From positions 46,875 through 110,874 of the forward strand of contig QKWP01000839.1 of assembly GCA_003550325.1 (NCBI GenBank): DNA of 64,000 nt, written 5' to 3'. Below the pieces are notes generated by a model. That model was not told the DNA's origin. It saw nothing but the letters and a program-made list of their open reading frames with translations, and did no database searches. This document shows, piece after piece, positions 1 through 10,642 of this stretch. This DNA comes from Gigaspora rosea. Taxonomy: Eukaryota; Glomeromycota; Glomeromycetes; Diversisporales; Gigasporaceae. The translations under genes were made by a program, and so were the position numbers. Numbering within the stretch: the stretch's first letter is position 1; every line of letters starts with the position of its first letter.

Positions 1-935
1 CGTGATCTGATTTGAAATGTAATCTTATATCGAGTTCTGTAATAAATAATAATAAAATACTTTTATTACGATACATGAAACTGTTTTAAGCCCTTGTATT
101 CCTAATAAGGGAGTTACATAATCGATAAAATATTTTTGGCACTTTGCCTTTTGTAATCAGACCGAGAGAAAATTTAAAATATGACCATTTATGACGATCT
201 ATTTAAATCTGTAATTATTGAGACATATGATCATTTGCGTGTTAATGTCGTAAAAGATTCGGCATAATTCGTAATTGATCTATCACTATGAATTAATATT
301 TTTATTTAAAAAATCAACTTTCGTTTGTTATTCGCACTTTGCATTTTCGAGATGTAAATAATCGACTTCCATTTGTCATGCGCAATTTGTATTTTTGAAA
401 TTAGATTGAGATATGGACAACATTAATAGCATGCAGACTATGTATCACCAAAGGTAAGGTTTATAACAGAAATCATGATATAAGATATAATAACTTCAAC
501 GTCAACCCTAACTACATTTTGTGATTATTAGAATAAAGAGAAGATTTGTATGAGAATTTTTTACAGTAATTCTTGTTAGAAGCACAATAATTTCGATCTT
601 AAAACGTATTATATACCGAGTAACTTTGTAATCCACAATAGAAATTGTGATAATTCTAATACATACTAATTCACCTTTTCATCATTACCGATATAAACCA
701 CAATGGCTTATCCATAATTACATGCTTGCACATTGTAAGAGTGGTGAGTATTGGGTATACAGCTAAAAACCACCAACAACACCACTATCTAATCAAACCA
801 ATGCCCTTTAATCGTGCAAGACTCTTGAAACTTGAATTGGTCTGCAAAAAGGAGCGTGGTTGATTTGGTCCGGGTCTTGAAGTTCTTTTAGGATCTTGCT
901 GTGGCGTGATCAAATGAAGATAAGTAAGTTGGCTT

Positions 936-1018
936 GTCCAATTGGCTTTAATTTTTTTTTTGACTATGTCCAATTGAAAATGGACATATGTTCAAAAAAA
1001 ATTGAAACCAATTGGACA
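936..1018. repeat. short imperfect inverted repeat
   Basis: Arms begin GTCCAATTGGCTTTAAT and end ATTGAAACCAATTGGAC, with a T-rich and an A-rich run meeting across a central spacer. It can form a hairpin and is probably a decayed MITE. No target-site duplication was recognised. Confidence 0.5.
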
Positions 1019-2203
1019 TAATGACATGCCATCCCTGAAGATAAGTATCTTTGGAATTTCTTGTGGATAGCTCTTCGGTTGGTTCAAATCTCACTATTTA
1101 TATAATTCTTCTCTTTATTCTAGTTGTAAGGCTCTAATGCAATCGTTATATTATTAATGATCATCACGTGATCAAGGACTTTGCAGGTGATTAATCTAAC
1201 AATGGAATGGATTGATTGTTCGATAAATCAGGTAATCAAAGGTTTAATCGATTTATGTTTTTATATAAAAGGTTATTAATTCGATCTTTCTTTCTTTAAC
1301 TGGGCCAGACTAAATGGAATTCAAAATTCTGGTTACAAAGTCACAGCTAACGACACAAATTTACTTAGAATAATGAATATTTTAAGGGTAAAGTAAATTC
1401 AATAAGTAATTTATTCAACTGTTTTGGGTTAAAAGGAAACTTTCTTAGAGCTAACACATCTACACTTTTTCGAAGGTTAGAATTCAACTTGAGAATTATG
1501 CTTTATTGAAGCGAAAAGGGGTCTTGTATACTTTCTCCCCGCTAGCAAGTGTTAGCTCTAGTAATTATCCCAAAAGATCCTTGAATTAATAATAACGCCT
1601 CTCGATACATGAAATTCGTAATAAAGTCCGAAACCGTGACCTCACATTAGAGTCTCGTGACATAATTTAGAGCTCTATTCCAACCCTAGTTACTCAGACC
1701 AAATTTATCGACGCCTCAATCGAAGCTTTACTGTTATTAGGGTTAGATAGGGTTGATTTTAATTGGGTTTAATAGCGCATAGTGGTGACTTTTGGACATA
1801 AGGTTCGTTTTCGCCCCTCATAACATACGTAGTTTTTGATCAAATTGTAGATATCAACAGATGCTGATCGTACTGGTCCTGCGCGGCATCGCATGCTGCG
1901 CAGCTATGTTATATGTTTTTGATTATTTATTTATTTAATTAAAATTATGGTAAGGGTTAGGGGTTAGGGTTAGAGCTTGTCTTACAAGTAAAATTGTTTC
2001 CCGACATTTTTTATTAACGCTTCTAGACAGGTTTAGACACTCGTTTCTTGTATTTTCGGCGTTTGTCACTTTTTTTCTCTGTAAAGATCAAATTTTACGA
2101 TTTTTGATTTGCTTTTATCATGTGAACGCACCTGGCTTTAGACGACCCCCAAATTAGGTAAAATGCAAATGTACCTTTTATGTGATACGATTGGTCAATC
2201 TTG

Positions 2204-2240
2204 CATCTATCTATCTATATTATAAAAGTTATAACTGTCT
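2204..2240 (+). other. possible Helitron-like 5' terminus
   Basis: The string TCTATCTATATTATAAAAG followed by an ACTGTCTGTC motif resembles the TC-starting left ends of fungal Helitrons. No Rep/helicase gene and no matching CTRRT 3' end with hairpin could be paired with it. It may be a solitary end or chance. Confidence 0.25.
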
Positions 2241-4849
2241 GTCCGCTTATAGCAATCTGATTGGTCGAATTTGCGTACCGTGATCAGGATCGTCATCAGG
2301 TGATCTATGCATATCGGGATTAATTACCATTGCACAGTAACTAATTTACTGTATATCTATATTCTAATTTAAACATATTGTATTCTTCTCATTTCAACAA
2401 AGTTCATTTTACCCTAGATAGACAAGAATTGTTAATTAAACCATTAATAAAAAATAACATGTATATAAATTGTAGGTAATATAAAATATTTATATATTCT
2501 AACACGCATATATAAAACAAGTGCTAAAATTTAATCAAAAACACAACCATCGACGCGTACAATTCAATTTCAGTTATCGTGATCCGGTTCATTATTCATG
2601 AGTGCTGACTTATATTATTAAAAAAATAATATGTATATGTTATAAAGATAAGTTTTCGAGCGTTCGATTTTACCCCTTATTACTTACCAGATTAGGCTCT
2701 ATAATATCATATATGATACGTAATCACAATCAATAATATCACAAAATTTTTACGAGTTGAATTTAATAAATAATAAATAAGCTTGAAAACACCTGAAGTC
2801 TCAGTTTTTTCTCTTGGTATTATTCTATATATTTCAGGTCCATTTCTATTTTATTTCTAAATAAATGTCTTCATACTACAGTGCATATAATATCATTTAT
2901 CTATTAATACCGTCGTTATTATTCTTACATATAGGGTATTTGCTAAAAGAAAAAGAACTCCTTTTGGGACTATAATAGTCCTGAAAGCAAGAATTCCATT
3001 ATGGTATGATTATCATGTGATTTACGATGTATCGAGTAATCTACATTATAATCCGAAAGTTGCTAAAAATATTTAAAAAATTGGTACACTAAAATCAAGA
3101 TATACCATAGATAACTAAGGGTTGAAAACATTTATTCGCATAAAATTTTGCTTCTGCTTAGGTAGAATAATATTAGTGTTAGGGTTTGAATGTGTTTTTG
3201 TTTGATTTTTATGTTACATGACTTAAATTTTGATTTGACCAGAGTGAAAATTTTTAAGGGGCGATGCTATGATGTTTGAATGACGTTGATCATTTCGGAA
3301 TGGTATTAAAACCAGTTAAAATAAGTATAAATAAGGTAGCTACATCACTATGTCACGCAAAATCAGAATATACATCATCTATAGTATTAAAATTTTATTC
3401 ATCTTTCACTTTTAACCAATTTTGTTGGCTAATTTTAGATCATGTAATCTCTGTTGATCTTATTAAACTCCTAAAAAGGGACTATAACGTTACTCCTAAA
3501 AAGGAAACACTATAACTTTGTGCCAATCGTTTTCATTTTGAACTCCTAAAAAAGAAATATCAATTATGATGCCAAGAAAAGTTTCCTACGAGATTTTAAT
3601 TTAATCTATTATTCGCCAATTATTTAAAAGATAGACTTGAAAGTCCACAACCTCATTTTCTCTTTGCAGTACTCAAATTGTTTTTATACATTTTAAGTTT
3701 ATATAGTACATTTAATTTTATTACTTCAATCTTCACCTCTAATTATTCTAATTAAAAAAGATGACATATTACCTTTCTTATTCATTTTATTTTTATTCCA
3801 ATTAACTATTTATCAATATTGTCATTGATAATTTTACAATCATTTGGCCATGTGTTCATGACATATCAAATTACTATGAAGATGAAACAATTTGGCCCAT
3901 ATATTTACGAAATATCATAGATAAGCAGATTGTCGTTAAGAGTTAAACTTATTTAGCAGCACAAAATTTCTTTATCCTGTTAGTTTAAGCTAAATGGTAT
4001 TAAATCCAAGTTGGTTAAACTATTAGGCGCATTAAACGATTAATTGTTAAAAAAAAAAAATTTTTTTTTCTAGGCAGTTTCAATTTTTGATTCTAAAATA
4101 CATATGAATTAAAATTAAATAAAAACTTTTAATAAAATAATCTAAAAAAAAATACGAATAAAAAAATTAATTTAAGCACGGACATTTGGACGTGCCTAAC
4201 TACTAGTTACTCATAAATAATAAATGCTCATGGCCATTACTTTGACGCACATACGTATGTACGTACGTGCATATTATGTCAAATGAATGTGAGAATAAAT
4301 TTCCAAGAGCGAATTAAGATGACAAAAATTCTTTTATTACCCCTATTTTATTTTATTTACCCTGATAATATAAAACGATGGCGTTTGTCAAATGTATCCA
4401 TTATGAATTCTGATTAGTTAAATGTTATGCGTTATTTTCCAAAAAAAGTATTCTTGAGTTATGGTCCCGATTGCTGAGGCCAATGCTAACTTTAGTGGGT
4501 TTTATTCTTTCGAGAAAACTATTCCGGAACTTGAATTACAGTGATACGTATGCGTAATATTTGTGAAAACTTAATTTGAGACTAACTGAGTAAAGAAAAG
4601 ATAACACGCATTATTATAAAATATCGTCCGTCACAAGTGTTCCGTTCATATGATGAGAAAATGATATATACTTTTTTTTAAATCGTCGCTATTTTCAAAT
4701 TACAGTGTGTGTATATGAATTTAACCTTTTAAAGGTATGCGTTCGTTAATATTTGATATTAGTGTGACGACTATATAACTGATGTTGCTGAATTTGGTAG
4801 TGTCACAATTCGGTTAGTTTACCCCCATTTGTAAATAGATCTTCTCTTT

Positions 4850-4962
4850 AGTATAGATAACTTACATTTCTATTTTTTTTTTTGTATAATTCATTAAATG
4901 TTAGTCAAATCCGTGATTTAGTATAGATAACTTTCATTTATCATTAAATGTTAGTCAAACTT
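4850..4962. repeat. short tandem duplication
   Basis: The block TAGTATAGATAACTT...CATTAAATGTTAGTCAAA occurs twice in succession, the copies about 60-70 bp apart. No coding potential. Confidence 0.55.
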
Positions 4963-5003
4963 GATGATTGACATATAATCACCCTTTTTTGTAAAATCTT
5001 CAT

Positions 5004-5146
5004 AACACGTTAACGTGTTAGCACGTATGCGTTTTAAGGATTATAAACATTCTCAATAGCATGTCAACGTACTAGGCTTAGCTGTACCATCATCACGTAG
5101 CGTGTTAAACAGCACGTTAACGTGCCAAACAACACATTAACGTGTT
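5004..5146. repeat. cluster of three CACGTTAACGTG-type palindromes
   Basis: Near-identical palindromes lie at 5004-5019, 5112-5125 and 5131-5146, each with the core TTAACGTG or its complement. They could be protein-binding sites or subterminal motifs of a lost element. No gene close by explains them. Confidence 0.5.
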
Positions 5147-5956
5147 GTATATTAAATTCAAATGTATATAAACGAATGAATTTGACTTCAATAAAGATAT
5201 ACAATACGATACAACCCAATACAATAATACAATACAATACAATAGAATACAAGTAGAGAGGTTTCCTTCGATTTTACTTAAAGAAAAATAAAGGAAGTAA
5301 GCTAGTGTAGTGTAGTGCTGAAGAGACCTTTATTCGAGTAATCAAAACTTATCTCCTAGTAACTATTAGAGTTAAACGTATACACTCTCCCACCTTAATA
5401 GTTGCAGTAGATAACGTCTTATATAAGATGATCAGTTATGACGATTACTATTCTAAAATTTGTAATTATTGATTATGAATTCGCAACCAACTATATACGT
5501 AATAGATGTTGCTGAAAATAACGCTATATGAGAATAAAAAAAAATCCAATTTGTGACGATTCTTGCATGATTAATAATGTACTTTGTGACGGACAAAATT
5601 GACACGGAACAAACCGAATGTGGGCTATGCGAGTTTTATTTTCTATTTATATATATATATATGTCTTCTATTTTTAGTAAATATTATTGTGGAGGATTGA
5701 CGATCACGAATCAAAAGAATCTTTTGATTCAAAAGGTCAAACGATTCGAAAGATGCAAATGAATTAAAAGAATAGAAAAATTCTTTTTAATAGTTTTTTA
5801 ATCTGTAATTAATAGTGTATAAGAACCTCGATCTCACTTCCAAATAAAGAATAACTCAGATAGAGTTAAACTCACTTGAGTTCTAAAACTTCGAAATCAT
5901 ATATAGTAGAAGTTAGTTCACTAAAACAAATTATCCCTTTGTCGTAAAATCTCTTG

Positions 5957-6729
5957 CCCTATAAAAAAAGTGGTCCGGGGTGTGGTACGGGTTGTGTCTG
6001 GAATCCACGGAATGGCACGGTCGGAGTGGTACGTATAGAGCTGTTGACGGAATATCACGGTAAAAAGTGGTACGGGGGAGGTGGCACGTTATGACACGTC
6101 ATACGTAATGGCACCTTCATTTCACGGAATGATACGTGTCGAAGGTGGTACGTGTTGGCTCGTTTCACGATTTTTTTTAAAAAAATTGCGATATCTCATA
6201 ATTTCACTAATGAAACTGCTCTGGGTGTCTTAACAAAAAAAATTCCTTGCAAAATTTTGATACATGACAGTTGTTAGTTTGTTTATATTGTATTGATTGT
6301 TGATATAAATTTATGTAATCTACTTGTATGTATTTTTTTTTTTATCACACGTTAATTCACGTTAATTACCTGGCCAAATCCCGTGCCATTTGGACTAGTA
6401 AAGTGTTGCAAAACCCGAGCAGTGTTTAAAATAGCATAGTAAAAATCCGGATCCACCGGTATTTTGATAAAATTTTGAGCAAAAAAACCGGTTTTTAATA
6501 TATAAAACAGGATTTTTTTGCTTTGCACCGGTAAATTTCAAATTCTATTTTAAACACTGAACCCGAGCCATTAACGGTCCATTTTGTACGGGCATACGGT
6601 CCACCACGGGACAAAAATCCGCGCCAATCCAAACCTCCTACGTACCAAATATGGGTTTAATCCGTGCCACCAAAACCCGTGCCTTTACTCAGCCAACCCA
6701 TATCTTTACGGTCCATTTTTCTTATAGGG
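5957..6729. mobile_element. foldback/TIR element rich in CACGG motifs
   Basis: Left end CCCTATAAAAAAAGTGGTCC and right end (reverse complement) CCCTATAAGAAAAATGGACC are inverted copies. Both arms carry many short CACGG / GGTACG / CCGTGCC motifs, in opposite orientation on the two sides, like the subterminal transposase-binding repeats of non-autonomous DNA transposons. No transposase is encoded. Target-site duplication is unclear, so the superfamily is not assigned. It is interrupted by a hAT-type MITE at 6420-6559. Confidence 0.6.
6420..6559. mobile_element. hAT-type MITE (140 bp) nested in the foldback element
   Basis: Termini CAGTGTTTAAAATAG are perfect inverted repeats, and the insert is flanked by identical 8-bp copies AACCCGAG at 6412-6419 and 6560-6567. 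An 8-bp duplication and CAGTG-type ends are the hAT signature. The interior holds a second complementary pair around ACCGGT. There is no coding capacity. Confidence 0.8.
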
Positions 6730-7268
6730 TTATAATATATAAAAATTAACATATAAACTTATAACTTTTTTATAGTATTTTATATAAGATTTATGTAAAG
6801 TTGTAGATCTATGTAGATTTTATAAAAAAAATGACTTAGGAATCAATAAACGACGCACAACAGTAACACCGGAAATAATTATAATACGTAATAGAAGTAT
6901 ATGAATAAATGTAAAGAGTTAATAAGTTTTTAACTAAACGCAAATATTATGTATAATCAATATGTACATCACTTAACGCTTATGACCTATGTAGATTTTA
7001 TAAAAAAATGACTTTGTGATGTCGATTCAGATTAACATGAACTAAACACCGGAAATAATTATAATACGTAATAGAAGTATATGAATAAATGTAAAGAGTT
7101 AAGTTTTTAACTAAACGCGCTCTTGTTTGCAAATATTGTGTATAATCAATATCAGATATGTACATCACTTATAGCTGTTTTAAAAAGGTGTGAACAGGTG
7201 ATTTTTATGACATATACCCAGATGGGGAATCGGAAAATCAGAAATTTAATAATTAACTTTTTTATCCC

Positions 7269-7405
7269 GGTCATCACGCACTTATCAGTGCGAGATGCTT
7301 AATCGACACGTATTTTAGGTTAGATAATTAATGACGTCCGTTGCAATTTTTATATTATTAACCATGTAGCAATTAAGCACCTCGTACTGATAAGTGCGTG
7401 ATACC
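7269..7405. mobile_element. MITE nested in the mariner-type element
   Basis: Inverted ends GGTCATCACGCACTTATCAG and (reverse complement) GGTATCACGCACTTATCAG continue for about 38 bp. The same TCATCACGCAC...TATCAGTGC core occurs in the hAT-type MITE at 58972-59093, so the two belong to one family. Here the outer TAGAGAT terminus is missing or diverged and no clear target duplication remains. Confidence 0.6.
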
Positions 7406-7483
7406 CTTTTCAAATCATTATCTTTATCGCTATATAACAAATTATTGCAATGTATATTATTTTGTTTTTAAATCGTATTAATA

Positions 7484-7708
7484 TTGATGGCGGATGCACT
7501 AGAAACAAAACCTATATACAAAAGAGGGACTTGCTTTAGTTGTCGAAAGTGTTTTTACTGTGCAACACCAAAATTCAAATGTGATATTACAAAACCACTC
7601 ATAGAGGCAATCGAACTGAAGCTGTCAAATATGCGTATATACACGAATTTTTACGCTCAATTAGACAGAAGATCAAGTTTTGCTCGAGAAAAATATATTG
7701 CATTATAA
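7484..7708 (+). CDS. small cysteine-rich ORF inside a transposon (unknown)
   Basis: A 74-codon frame starts ATG ATG and carries closely spaced cysteines (CFSCRKCFYC at residues 17-26, another Cys at 33), then a charged helical-looking segment ending REKYIAL. I do not recognise a family. The cysteine spacing could suggest a metal-binding knuckle, but no known consensus is matched. Because the ORF lies wholly within the 918-bp TIR element, it may be a captured host gene fragment, an element-specific protein, or chance. No intron, signal peptide or clear promoter was seen. A gene call is uncertain. Confidence 0.3.
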   Translation: MMADALETKPIYKRGTCFSCRKCFYCATPKFKCDITKPLIEAIELKLSNMRIYTNFYAQLDRRSSFAREKYIAL

Positions 7709-8514
7709 TTATTAAGTAACTCTAAAAGATTCTTTTAAAATCATTCAGCAACTCTAAATATTAAAAGTTTTACGTTAAAGCACTATAATTTTTAATTGAT
7801 CAATAGTTGATTTACTGCATAAAGCAAAATCATATAACATGTATAAATGTTGCAAGACTCAACGTTTTTAGGAATTTATTAAAACTTTCTTAATTCACCT
7901 GTTAAATTTTACCTTTAACTTAGAATAGTATTATTTTATTGAACTGTAAAAACTATTTCTATTGGGAAATTGGTGAGAATCTTTCTCTGTTAGAAGCGAG
8001 AGTAAAAAAAAAATAGGAATTTGGGAAATATCGTGAATTTCCCATAATATGGTGATCCCTGATCGTTCACACCTTTTTGAAAACAGCTGTAAACGCTTAT
8101 GACAATTGTAGATCTATATAAATTTTATGACTTTTTGATGTCGATTTCAGAATTAACATGAATCAAGAAACGATTAACACCGGAAGTAATTATAATAATA
8201 CGTAATAGAAGTATATGAATAAATGAAAAGAGTTAAGTTTTTAACTAAACACGCTCTATGTTTGCAAATATTGTGTATAATCAATATGTACATCTTATGA
8301 CAAAAATAATTACATGATCTAACTAAATAGAATTTTAAATGCATTATTTTAATTAATTGAATTTTCTTTTCGACTTTTTTTCGATTTTTTTTTATTTCTT
8401 TTCAATTTTCTCTTTTTTATTTTTAAACCTTTTTTTGTCGGATCATCCTATGTTAATATAGGCTATATGATGATGAAAGTAGTCGCATCAAATGAAATCC
8501 TTTTTTTAAAAAAC

Positions 8515-8522
8515 ATATAAAG
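8515..8522 (+). promoter_or_regulatory. candidate TATA box of the protease gene
   Basis: ATATAAAG lies about 85 bp upstream of the protease start codon, followed by a pyrimidine-rich stretch typical of fungal leader regions. Confidence 0.4.
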
Positions 8523-8602
8523 TGACTAACTTTTCCTGCCATATATCTGTGTATTCAATTATTCAATTCTTCTAATTAATTTTCTAAAAATAAGTTACCT
8601 TA

Positions 8603-9490
8603 ATGAAAATGAACAAGAAGCATATTCTATGCATATTTGTTGTATTGATAGTCATAACGAATTCAAGTTATGCATTTCCCAAACCTATGGGTAGAAGAGC
8701 AAAAATGGTACCTATAAGTAAAACAATTTATATTCCTCCAGAAGAAAGAATTAACAGTAATATTACAAAATCTTTTGCTGACAATGTTGATAATTTTGGT
8801 GCTATTGGACGCTTAAGTTTTGTAAAAGCATCAGATGCAAAAACTCACTATTGTACTGCCACTATGATTAAAACTGATAACGGAAATATAGCACTTACCG
8901 CTGCACATTGTCTTTGGGATGTACTCGCTAATAGTTGGAATGTTTATTTTTATTTTTATCCTGGGTACAACAATGGACCACAAGGTATCGGAAATGTTCA
9001 AGCTATTACATGGACTATATGGAGCAATTTTGAGGAAGATGAAACAATGTTTGACTATGGCTTTATAAAGTTGCATTATCAAGATGGAAGAAAATTACAA
9101 GATGATATTGGAGCCTTCGATGTTGAATTTGATATACCAGGAGGAGATTATCCGGTCACTGTATTTGGTTACCCAGAATCTGGTGATATGCCGAATTGTC
9201 CCAAAGATGGAGAACATCTTTGTTCGTGGCAAGGAAACACATTTGACTTTGATAAAAATCTTCCAAATAACACGTTTTATAGTGGTATACCTATAGAAGT
9301 TGGTGATGGTTCAAGTGGGGGTCCTTGGATAAGAGATTATGATCCAAATACTAATACAGGCGTTATAACTGGTGTCTCACATGGCTTGTTACATTCACCT
9401 TATCCTTCACAAGGTTACACCGCCACTTGGAGGTGGTATAAAGATGATTTTTCATCACTATTGCAGCTTGCTGAAGATAATAATCCGTAG
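8603..9490 (+). CDS. secreted trypsin-like serine protease (S1 / V8-like fold)
   Basis: The 295-residue protein opens with a signal peptide (basic MKMNKK, hydrophobic core to about residue 20, cleavage probably after SSYA at 24). It is therefore predicted to be secreted and to cut peptide bonds outside the cell. The charge-relay residues are visible: His102 in TAAHC, Asp151 in DYGFIKL, and Ser238 in GDGSSGGPW. Cys84 and Cys103 bracket the His site and probably form the usual disulfide; Cys199 and Cys207 may pair as well. The stretch from about 25 to 65 is likely a propeptide, removed before the core domain near residue 66. The overall layout, with one compact domain, resembles glutamyl-endopeptidase/V8-like members more than animal trypsins. 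The gene has no introns. The first ATG is chosen because it gives a complete signal peptide; a second ATG two codons later would serve equally. Specificity cannot be read confidently. Confidence 0.85.
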   Translation: MKMNKKHILCIFVVLIVITNSSYAFPKPMGRRAKMVPISKTIYIPPEERINSNITKSFADNVDNFGAIGRLSFVKASDAKTHYCTATMIKTDNGNIALTAAHCLWDVLANSWNVYFYFYPGYNNGPQGIGNVQAITWTIWSNFEEDETMFDYGFIKLHYQDGRKLQDDIGAFDVEFDIPGGDYPVTVFGYPESGDMPNCPKDGEHLCSWQGNTFDFDKNLPNNTFYSGIPIEVGDGSSGGPWIRDYDPNTNTGVITGVSHGLLHSPYPSQGYTATWRWYKDDFSSLLQLAEDNNP

Positions 9491-10642
9491 CTCCATCACG
9501 AAGTTTACAGTCATGTAATTTATTTAAAATATAGTAATACAACTAGGCATTCGAGTTATTTAAAGGGAGTTAGAAACGAATATACTATATTGCATTCCCT
9601 TATGTAAAAATTGCTTGGTTTCTAATTAGCACCTCCCCATATATTGAGAAATCTTTACAATTTTTGAAAAATTATATAATTTGATTCAAAATTTATAATT
9701 AAGTAATAATTTATAGCAAAATAACTGCCTTTTTATTTTTATAAACTAGAAAAATACATAATTCTTTATTATTTAGTCTTTTTAATGAATTTAATAATAA
9801 AAATAATAAAAAAATTTGTGTTTTATTTTTTTTTATTCATTATACTGGACTCGATCTTTTTTTTTTTTATTATACTTGTATCGACCTTTTTTTTTTTACT
9901 CTTGAATCAATCCTTTATCACTATTTTTCATTAATGTCTGCAAGAATATAGCTTCATGACTCATGAAGCTTTGATCGAATTTAGAGACCTTTCAATAAAG
10001 GAAGCTTAACGGATGGCAATCACTATTCCTAAGTATACTAAATTTAAAATCTAGACTTTATTAGTGTAATAAAATATCTAAATACAAATGACTAATACTT
10101 TCAAAATTTTTCATATCAGTATAAAAAAGTGCCATGAATACTTAAGTAAGATAAATAACATTAACTTAAATTTGCTATATTTAAATAACATATTTATTAC
10201 TTATTTATGAATAATACTTAACAATTATTAAAATAATTAAAATTAACATGGAACATATATTTCAGATTTGAGATTGTTATGAAAGTGGCCAATAATTAAT
10301 TCGAAAATATAGTACAAATAAATTTTAAAAATTTAGAAAAGGTTGCAAAATAAGCACCAAATAATTTCTTATACATTAAAACATGCTATGATATTTTTCT
10401 ATATATTATACATAATACATCATATGACATAATGCTGCATTACATGTGGGGATATATCACGTATATTAATTACTAATAAACTTAACATCTATTTGATTAT
10501 ATGATGGCATATATCACGTATATTAATTACTAATAAACTTAATATTTATTTGAGGCTATCTAAAGTTGACATTGAATATAATATTATTGTAAAGTATATA
10601 ACGATAAATAGCAGCAATAATATTTATATAACCTTTAAAAAA
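9491..10642. other. AT-rich intergenic stretch
   Basis: Contains T-rich runs at 9825-9900, long A/T tracts and a 57-bp direct duplication at about 10452-10553. No gene, TIR pair or RNA was recognised. Confidence 0.6.
10452..10553. repeat. 57-bp tandem duplication
   Basis: ATATATCACGTATATTAATT...AATAAACTTAA is repeated with an offset of 57 bp and slight divergence in the second unit. Confidence 0.65.

Larger units (their letters stand above)
1..5956. other. AT-rich spacer, no convincing gene
   Basis: No supported gene was found. The open frames here are short, without recognisable motifs, and sit in strongly AT-biased sequence. The stretch holds small repeats listed separately: an inverted repeat near 0.94-1.02 kb, a Helitron-like 5' signature near 2.2 kb, a short duplication near 4.85-4.96 kb, and a cluster of CACGTTAACGTG palindromes near 5.0-5.15 kb. 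A TTAGGGTTAGG-like patch at about 1950-1972 is too short to be a telomere. Confidence 0.6.
7172..8089. mobile_element. mariner-type TIR element (918 bp) with TA target site
   Basis: Ends TAGCTGTTTTAAAAAGGTG and (reverse complement) CAGCTGTTTTCAAAAAGGTG are inverted repeats continuing through TGTGAAC, flanked by TA on both sides. A TA target and CAGCTGTTTTCA-like ends fit the Tc1/mariner superfamily. No DDE transposase is visible. It contains a nested MITE at 7269-7405 and a 74-codon ORF at 7484-7708. Confidence 0.6.
6797..8298. repeat. ~200-bp tandem repeat, three units, split by an insertion
   Basis: Units at about 6797-6988, 6989-7170 and 8090-8298 share TAATTATAATACGTAATAG, AAGAGTTAA, TTTTTAACTAAAC and TATAATCAATATGTACATC in the same order. 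Units two and three are separated by the mariner-type element at 7172-8089. The junction between units one and two shows the uninterrupted sequence across the insertion site. No coding function. Confidence 0.8.

Noticed and set aside
1950-1972. TTAGGG-like telomere repeat
   Set aside because: Only two to three irregular units, interior to the sequence; similar short GGGTTAGGG strings occur in several foldbacks.
3276-3515. 79-codon ORF
   Set aside because: No motif, no relatives recognised, and composition follows the surrounding AT-rich DNA.
8831-9296. ORFs antisense to or overlapping the protease
   Set aside because: Shadows of the protease frame without features of their own.
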